A stretch of 60,000 bases of DNA from Takakia lepidozioides (Eukaryota; Streptophyta; Takakiopsida; Takakiales; Takakiaceae), in NCBI GenBank assembly GCA_030704615.1, contig CM060732.1, positions 67,997,053-68,057,052 of the forward strand, written 5' to 3'. The notes below the pieces were generated by a model. It was not told the origin of the DNA, ran no database searches, and saw nothing but the letters and a program-made list of their open reading frames with translations. Every line of letters starts with the position of its first letter. Within the stretch, counting starts at the first letter, position 1. Below are positions 53,913-60,000 of the stretch, in pieces. The translations under genes and the position numbers were made by a program.

Positions 53913-55319
53913 ATGTGGTTTCTGAACGCATGTGCCTCGACCTTACCCACTTTGTCATACACCTCTCTCACTACATGTACAGTCCCTGCCTCAAAGCGGA
54001 AGGTCACGCAAAGCAAGTCTTCTTGAACTATGGCGACCCCATTCACGTCGGCTACGACACTCAGGTACTCCGCTTGCGCGTTGGAGTAGAAAACAGCGAC
54101 GTCGGAGTTGAGAGACATTGCATGAACGAGCACGGGAGTGTGGGCAGTGGAGAGCAGGTGACAAGAGTACACCAGGAAGGCCGAATTCGTCGAACCACTT
54201 CTTGACAATGTCTCAGTGGATCCACCGACTGAAGGTGCTGAGGCAAATTATTTCTTTGCATGCGAATTTAGTAGCCAGCTTTGACTCTGACAGATACTGG
54301 TGAATTTTATCCCATTAATGTCAGATCACAGACTGCCGGACACATGATTCTGACAGGCAAGAATTGCGGCCGACTTTGCAGATGCCACATCCTCAGTGAC
54401 TGCGGTGTGGGTTGAACCCCTTATGTCTAACATGGATACGTGGCATGCCTATATTTAAGTGTGTTGCAAGGGCAACAGGTGTTGAGTTCTCTACGAGACA
54501 GCCTGCAAGCATCCCGCCGAAAAACGAAAACCCCAATTATGAGCCGTTACGTTTTTGGATGATTAGTCATTCCTTGAGAGGGAGGGATGAAAACCTAACC
54601 GCCATCGACTTTTGTCATTTGCCCGAGGGATGTCTTCGGAGGTTACATTCTGGCGTTCATCATTTCAAACTCGCCACACTGGAGCATCCCAAGAACGAGA
54701 GCGTTTCCGGAAAGAAGAGACCGAGAAGGCAGTCTCTGTACTTCATGTCTGCTAGGCAGAGGTTGAGAGCAAGAGAGAGGATGACGAAAGCTAGGAGGGC
54801 TTTGAATTTGTCAGAGGGAGGGAGCGATCGTGAGGGGGAGGGTTCTGTGGGCGAAGGGATGGAGAGTCTGGCAGGGAAGGAGCCCATTCTGGACAAGCAG
54901 CTCAAGGATCTGTTGGCGCTGCCTCTATTGCAACCGATACAGGAGGAGGAAGTTGAAAGGGAGAGCGGTGCTCCTACGGAGGAGGAGGCAACGCAGCAAA
55001 GTCCGCAGAGGGGCCTGCCGACAAGGGGGCGGCCCTCCTCCATGCAGCTGTCTTTGCGCCCGTTGAAGGAGAAGGCTCAAGTGGAAAGCAGCGTTGGGCT
55101 GGGAGAGGAGGACACTTCCAGTGGTGGACAGAGTTTGATCCAGGTGAGTACAGCAGCACATTGGCTTTACATGACCTTGTTCCCTGACTCGTAGCGATAA
55201 GAAGAGCAGTAAGAAACATACATTTGAGTTGAAGATGACTTTGACGATTGCTTAAAACGGCATCGCATCATGTCCACCATTACATTCGCAAGGGTTTCGA
55301 ACAAGTCCAGAACAAGGTG

Positions 55320-55470
55320 ATTAAGCTATCGTTGACAACAACTTAATCCGCCACCTCCGAGAGGCAGAGCTCTTCGTTCTAGCGAGCCTAATGCTGTCGC
55401 TATATGAGTGCAACAGCCTACAATATGTACAGGATTAAGATAGCGTTGACGACGCCTTAATCTGGGCCTG
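55320..55470. repeat. Intronic palindromes, first pair
   Basis: GATTAAGCTATCGTTGACAA near 55320 and GATTAAGATAGCGTTGACGA near 55433, each facing a near-complement (CAACTTAATC; CGCCTTAATC). They lie in the intron between 55143 and 55502. Confidence 0.75.
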
Positions 55471-55849
55471 CAATGCTTACCTTCATTATGTTTTTTGGCA
55501 GAGAAAGCGGAAGAAGTGGGAGAGTCATCGTCTGATTTCATCTTTGGATCCTGCAGTTCAAGAGCAGACCATGCCAGAGCAGGGTCATGTCGCTCACGAG
55601 GAGGAGGTGCAAATAATGTAGTGTCCACGACAGGTCACAGGCACTGAGGAGCAGCAGAAAAACACACAAGTGCCTCCGCAATCCGTGAAGGAGAAGAGCC
55701 AGGTACAAGACAGAAGGCGTGCAGTGGGGAGCGGGTCTTCCAGCGGAGGAACGGAGCCAGAGAAGGTTAGTTCATACATTCGAATCCATGGTCTTTGCAA
55801 CACAAAGGAGTTAGATTGAGGTGTCGATAACGCTACCTAAAAGGTCACC

Positions 55850-57030
55850 TTTGCGGGTAAAGGTTTACTTAGGAAGATTAAAGTGAAGGAAGATTAAGGT
55901 GTCGTTGACGACACCTTAATCTGCCACTGCGTTCTACCAAAAACAGGGAGAAAACACCCAAGAACTACAACAGATTAAGCTGTCGTTGACGACAGCTTAA
56001 TCTGCCACTGCATTCAACTTTGAAAATGGGGAAATCACCTTGAAAAATAGCCCCTAGAACTATAGCAAATTAAGGTGTCGTTGACGACATCTTAATCTAC
56101 CAATGAATTGAACCCAAAACATGGGAAAAATAGTCTAGTACTACAGCAGATTAAGGTGTCGTCAACGACACCTTAATCTGCCTATGCAATCAAAACAAAC
56201 ATGGGAGAAACAGTCTACAACTACAACAGATTAAACTGTTGTCAACGACATCTTAATCTGCCACTGCGGTCAACCTCAAACATGGGGAATTCACTCTAGG
56301 AAAATAGCCGATTAAGCTGTCGTTGACGATATCTTAATCTGCCAATGAATTGAACTTAAAACATCCAAAAAACACCCTACAACTACAGCAGATTAAGGTG
56401 GCGTTGATGACATCTTAATCTCCTTCTGCATTCAGTCCAAAATATGAGAAAAACACCCTACAACTGTAACACATTAAGATGTCATTGACGACATCTTAAT
56501 CTCCAATGATGTGAACCCAAAACATCAGAAAATCACTCTGGAACACTCTAGAACTATAGCAGATTAAGATGTCGTCAACGACACCTTAATCTGCCACTGC
56601 TTTGAACCTCAAACATGGGGAAATCACCCTTGAAAAACAGCCGATTAAGCTGTCGTTGACGACATCTTAATCTGCCAACAAATTCAACACAAAACATCCA
56701 AAAAACACCCTACAACTACAGCAGATTAAGGTGGCGTTGACGACATCTTAAGCTGCTCCTGTATTCAGTTCAAAACATGAGAAAACCACCCTACAACTGT
56801 AGCAGATTAAGATGTCATTGACGACATCTTAATCTCCAATGAATTGGACCCAAAACATGAGAAAATCACTCTGAAACACTGAAGCACTCTGAAACACTCT
56901 AGAACTACAACAGATTAAGATTCGTCAACGACACCATAATCTACCACTGCATTGACCCTCAATCATTGGGAAATCACCCTGGAAAAACAACAAATTAAGC
57001 TGTCGTTGACGACATCTTAATCGTGCCATG
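55850..57030. repeat. Intronic array of TTAAGGTGTCG..CGACACCTTAA palindromes
   Basis: About 14 inverted repeats, e.g. ATTAAGGTGTCG-TTGA-CGACACCTTAAT, every 75-120 bp. They are separated by related spacers (CTGCCACTGCATTCAACC, AAAACATGGG, ACTACAGCAG). Stem variants GGTGTC/GACACC, GATGTC/GACATC and GCTGTC/GACAGC keep pairing. The central four bases are TTGA in most copies but TCAA in several (56160, 56236, 56575, 56933). Confidence 0.92.
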
Positions 57031-58799
57031 ATTTGTGTTTCCTAACACATTGCAGTTTGCAAAAAAAGAGAAAGAAAGCCGGGGGAAGCCAGCCTGCAGA
57101 GGAAACAGTTGTTCTTGAAGACAAGGACGTTGTTGTGGACGCCAACTATGAAGCCAAGGTACACTCTCTTATGTACACCACCAAGGTGAACTCGAGGAAA
57201 GTCATCAACTCCATGGAAGTGAAAGACGACACTCTTTTCATTCCTCTGTGCCGGATGATTTCTATGCCAGCAGTTCGGCCTGCTCACCACGACATCAAGA
57301 AGCTACAGGGGGATTTTATCCATGGGTACTTGAAGGGTTCGGCTGTGTTTTACGTGTCACTTACTGATCTCTAGGGATCTGAGAAATTGGTGGACCTCGA
57401 TGTAATGGACAGTTGGGACCTGCTTTGGAAAGAAGTGAATACGGAGTTTGAGATTGAGCTTTCACAGAACCCAGCACACATCCAGTACATGAACAAAATG
57501 TTCTTTGTCTGGGATGGCAACCACCGTTTGGTGCCCTGGATGGAGTACATCAGCAGGATGTATGCGGAGAACAAGAGTGGCACTATCGGGTTCAGTCAAT
57601 GGTCCTCGATCTGGAGGGGAAGTTCACGCAGCTTCTAACTGCAATGCACGATATCAACAAGTAAGAGTCTTGCCCACTTCTTGTCTCCAATTTCACTGTT
57701 CTGTCAATCTTTAAACTTTGTCAACTGACCTGTTCGCATTGAAGGGGGACGGAGACATCCCATGTCACCACCAACATAGTCCATTCCTTGTTTCGTATGC
57801 AAAGCATAGGAGTGATGCCGTTGGAGACGTTTGCGAGTGTCTTGTCCCCGGACACACTGAAGAAGTGCCAAACGATCAAGAAGACTGAGCCTTGGTACAA
57901 CCTGACAATGGAGGTGTTTCTCGACTACTTGTACGCGGTGAGTTTATGTGCGGATTGCCATTCTTCTTGAATTATGGATATGTCATGTTTTTGCGTTGGT
58001 TTTGTTGTTCACGAGGGTTACATGGGTGTGTCACAGCAAGAAATAGCAGAAGCGGGAGAACGAGCCAAGCTAGAGTATTATGCCACTACAGGTGAGGATG
58101 AGAGAACGGCAAACGGGGTGGAGGCAAAAATGAAGGCGGACATGGATACGTGCAGGAAGAACCTCAAGAGCGTGTTCGACAAACACATTCGAATCGCTGA
58201 CCCCGGATTGGGAAAGGGGTTTCTGGAGCAGGTTCGGATCCACTGAAACAAGCCCACTAAGCCAGAGATGACACAGGAAAAGCTCCACTGCCTTTCAATT
58301 TCCATGCTTGACCCTGCTCAGAAAGTGAGGTGGCTGGAAATCTGGAACTCGGATCCGATCATCCGGGATACAAACAATTTCCCAAAACCAATGAAGGACC
58401 CTGAGACTGGGGTGGTGACACCTGTCAGCGACCGTGCATTCGACACTTGGTTGCACAAAGCGACCTTCTGGAGCCAGGTGAGACTATAAAAACATTGTGA
58501 CTGTTCCAGCAATGAGTACATGGTTTCTTATGTTGATTAACTCAAAATGTGGCGGATGGTTGTGCAGCTGGAGAAGCGGGCAATTGATACTTTTGAGAAA
58601 TCACTGCTGGACTACAAGATCACAATGACCACTCCAAGCATCAAGTTCCAGTCATACGTTCGGAAATGGAGAAGAGGGTTGTGGAAGTATGCATTTTTCC
58701 GTGAGTTCGAGAAGGAAGGGGGAATACTGCGCTCGCAGGACTTTGACCATCAGTATAACGGGGAGCAGGCAATGAAACGAGTTCTGTACAGATATTGCA

Positions 58800-59300
58800 T
58801 TTTATGTTGATGGCACTACATTTAGATGTCGTTGACGACATCTTAAAACAGGCATTGTCTGTAGTGCAAATAGCAATTTTTTGGTACTACACAAAGAATT
58901 CGAGGTATGAACTGGGTCGATTGAAGGTGGCGTTGACGACACCTTAAATTGGTGCCCTTTGGGCTCTTCAAAACTGAACAGTTGCACACATCTGTTTCTT
59001 GTTCATCTGCAGGTCTTCATTGTTTTGTTGTGCTTCCTGCAATTTAAGATGTCGTCAACGACATCTTAAAACAGGCATCCTTTTGTAGTCTAGCAAGTCA
59101 TTTTTCGTCAGACAACGAAAAAATACCATGTACGTAGGGGTTGATTTAAGATGGCGTTGACGACATCTTAAATGGCTGTTCTTTGGGCTATCGGAAATAG
59201 TTCAGTTGAGCATGTCTGTTTTCTATTGTTCTGTATCTCTTCAATTTCTCTTCAAGTTCCTGGATTTTAAGATGTCGTCAACGACATCTTAAGGTGTAGT
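58800..59300. repeat. Second intronic palindrome array
   Basis: Five hairpins (near 58824, 58926, 59044, 59149 and 59266) of the same TTTAAGATGTCG..CGACATCTTAAA family, about 105-120 bp apart, fill the intron 58786-59381. The loop is TTGA in three and TCAA in two (59050, 59277). Confidence 0.9.
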
Positions 59301-60000
59301 CTGCAAATATGCAATGAACATGTGAGTTCTTGTGGTCTGTGGGGATATATGCTTTGAGTAAGAACACTGGTGTGGATGCAGGTACTTTCACTTCGTTCTT
59401 ATTCCAGATAAGGCTCTCAGTGATGATCCGGACTTTATTCGTGGATGGGCAAACCCAGACGATGACACCACTATGTTCACTGCGGGAATTGTGAAGGACT
59501 GGGGTCGGGCACATTACAGCGACTGCGGGTGGTACCTCAACTGCCCTCGGCAGTCCACTCCGTGGGAGGAGAACGTCTTGAGGAATCAGAATGAGAATGT
59601 AGATGCCTTGGCACCCCGGATAGATGAGGAGTTGCAGGCTAGGTTCCTTCCGCAGCTGAGTAAGAAGGAGCCAGCAAAGACGTCCACCCCCGCGGGTGGG
59701 AAGAAGAAAAACAAAGGGAAACAGACTGCGGAGGCAAGTGGGTCTGCAGGTGCTGCGGTTGCCGTTGATTCTGGGTCAGGGCCTGCAGGGACTGGTGGGG
59801 CAGTTGTTGATCGCCCACAGGCAGATCATCGCATTGTGCGTATAGAGGTCCAGCAGATTTCCGTGACAGCTGATGAAAGGACTAACCACAGGGCAGGGAA
59901 ACGACCTTACGAAGCCCGACTTTGTGTCTCCAGAGTAGTGGGTCCGCACTTCCAGCGGAAAATGGAAAACGTCAGCTTCTTGCGTATGATGGAGTCCATG

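Larger units (their letters stand above)
54412..60000 (+). pseudogene. Multi-exon gene with ParB-like DGNHR motif, runs off window
   Basis: Exons: an upstream part ending at 55143 (EPLRFWMISHSLRGRDENLT; acidic, Gln-rich tail), 55502-55765, one from about 57052 to 57660, 57745-57937, 58016-58477, 58568-58785 and 59382 to the window end. The last five join with GT..AG borders and matching phase (AA|G, GCG|GGT, CAG|CTG, CT|G). The core reads MFFVWDGNHRLVPWMEYI, HYRVQSMVLDLEGKFTQLL and AMHDINKGTETSHVTTNIVH. DGNHR.. resembles the ParB/Srx nucleotide-binding motif. The final exon (YFHFVLIPDKALSDDPDFI, WGRAHYSDCGWYLNCPRQST) ends in a Lys-rich, Gly/Ala-rich linker and is still open at base 60000. Breaks are a TAG at about 55618, a TAG at 57372, a 1-bp shift near 57577 and a TGA at 58244; the joint before 57052 is out of phase. 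Function unknown. Confidence 0.6.

Noticed and set aside
53873-54205. Plus-strand 110-codon frame as first exon of the DGNHR gene
   Set aside because: Both strands are open here and no motif favours one. It was not assigned.

Overview
This is nuclear DNA from a land plant with a large, transposon-rich genome. Evidence: plant-type bulb (GNA-like) lectin genes with signal peptide and TATA box, PPR-protein debris, introns with GT..AG borders, plant CACTA (TNP2, Transposase_24), Ty1/copia and Ty3/gypsy sequences, and no operons. A fern or other seed-free plant, or a gymnosperm, fits best, but the window alone does not settle the species. Almost everything outside the lectin genes is mobile or decayed.

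Layout. 1-4560: two tandem lectin genes (the first cut by the window edge) separated by a TNP2 transposase fragment, a foldback element and a 4-copy tandem repeat. 4566-7730: mostly empty, with one CACTA-type terminus and an interspersed repeat. 7733-20654: a Ty3/gypsy element with a 1.16-kb 5' LTR, gag, protease, RT/RNase H/integrase, a very long extra ORF region and a truncated 3' LTR. 20655-25787: minus-strand multi-exon gene combining a Transposase_24-like region, a low-complexity region, an FCP1/NIF-phosphatase-like domain and a C-terminal domain, ending beside a CACTA-like terminus. 25787-31990: element E1. 31991-33478: minus-strand C5-DNA-methyltransferase pseudogene. 33540-34760: PPR debris. 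34800-41100: repeats and gag fragments. 41180-43500: minus-strand copia pol pseudogene. 43507-53520: element E2. 53527-60000: a multi-exon gene with a ParB-like DGNHR motif, whose introns carry arrays of perfect or near-perfect palindromes.

The most interesting system is the E1/E2 pair. E2 is about 10 kb, has terminal inverted repeats rich in ACGTCACGTC, a candidate 6-bp target duplication (TCACCA), and subterminal arrays of short hairpins (GCGACCGCC..GGCGGTCGC, or GCGACCACC..GGTGGTCGC). Inside are two convergent genes: a RING-finger protein on + and a kinase-like protein with a novel N-terminal region on -. E1, 12 kb away, has the same arrays, terminus and gene pair, more decayed. I see no transposase in either copy, and I do not recognise the element family.

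Many coding regions keep one frame across isolated stop codons, most of which can be explained by single C-to-T or G-to-A changes. This is the pattern expected of methylated, silenced transposons.
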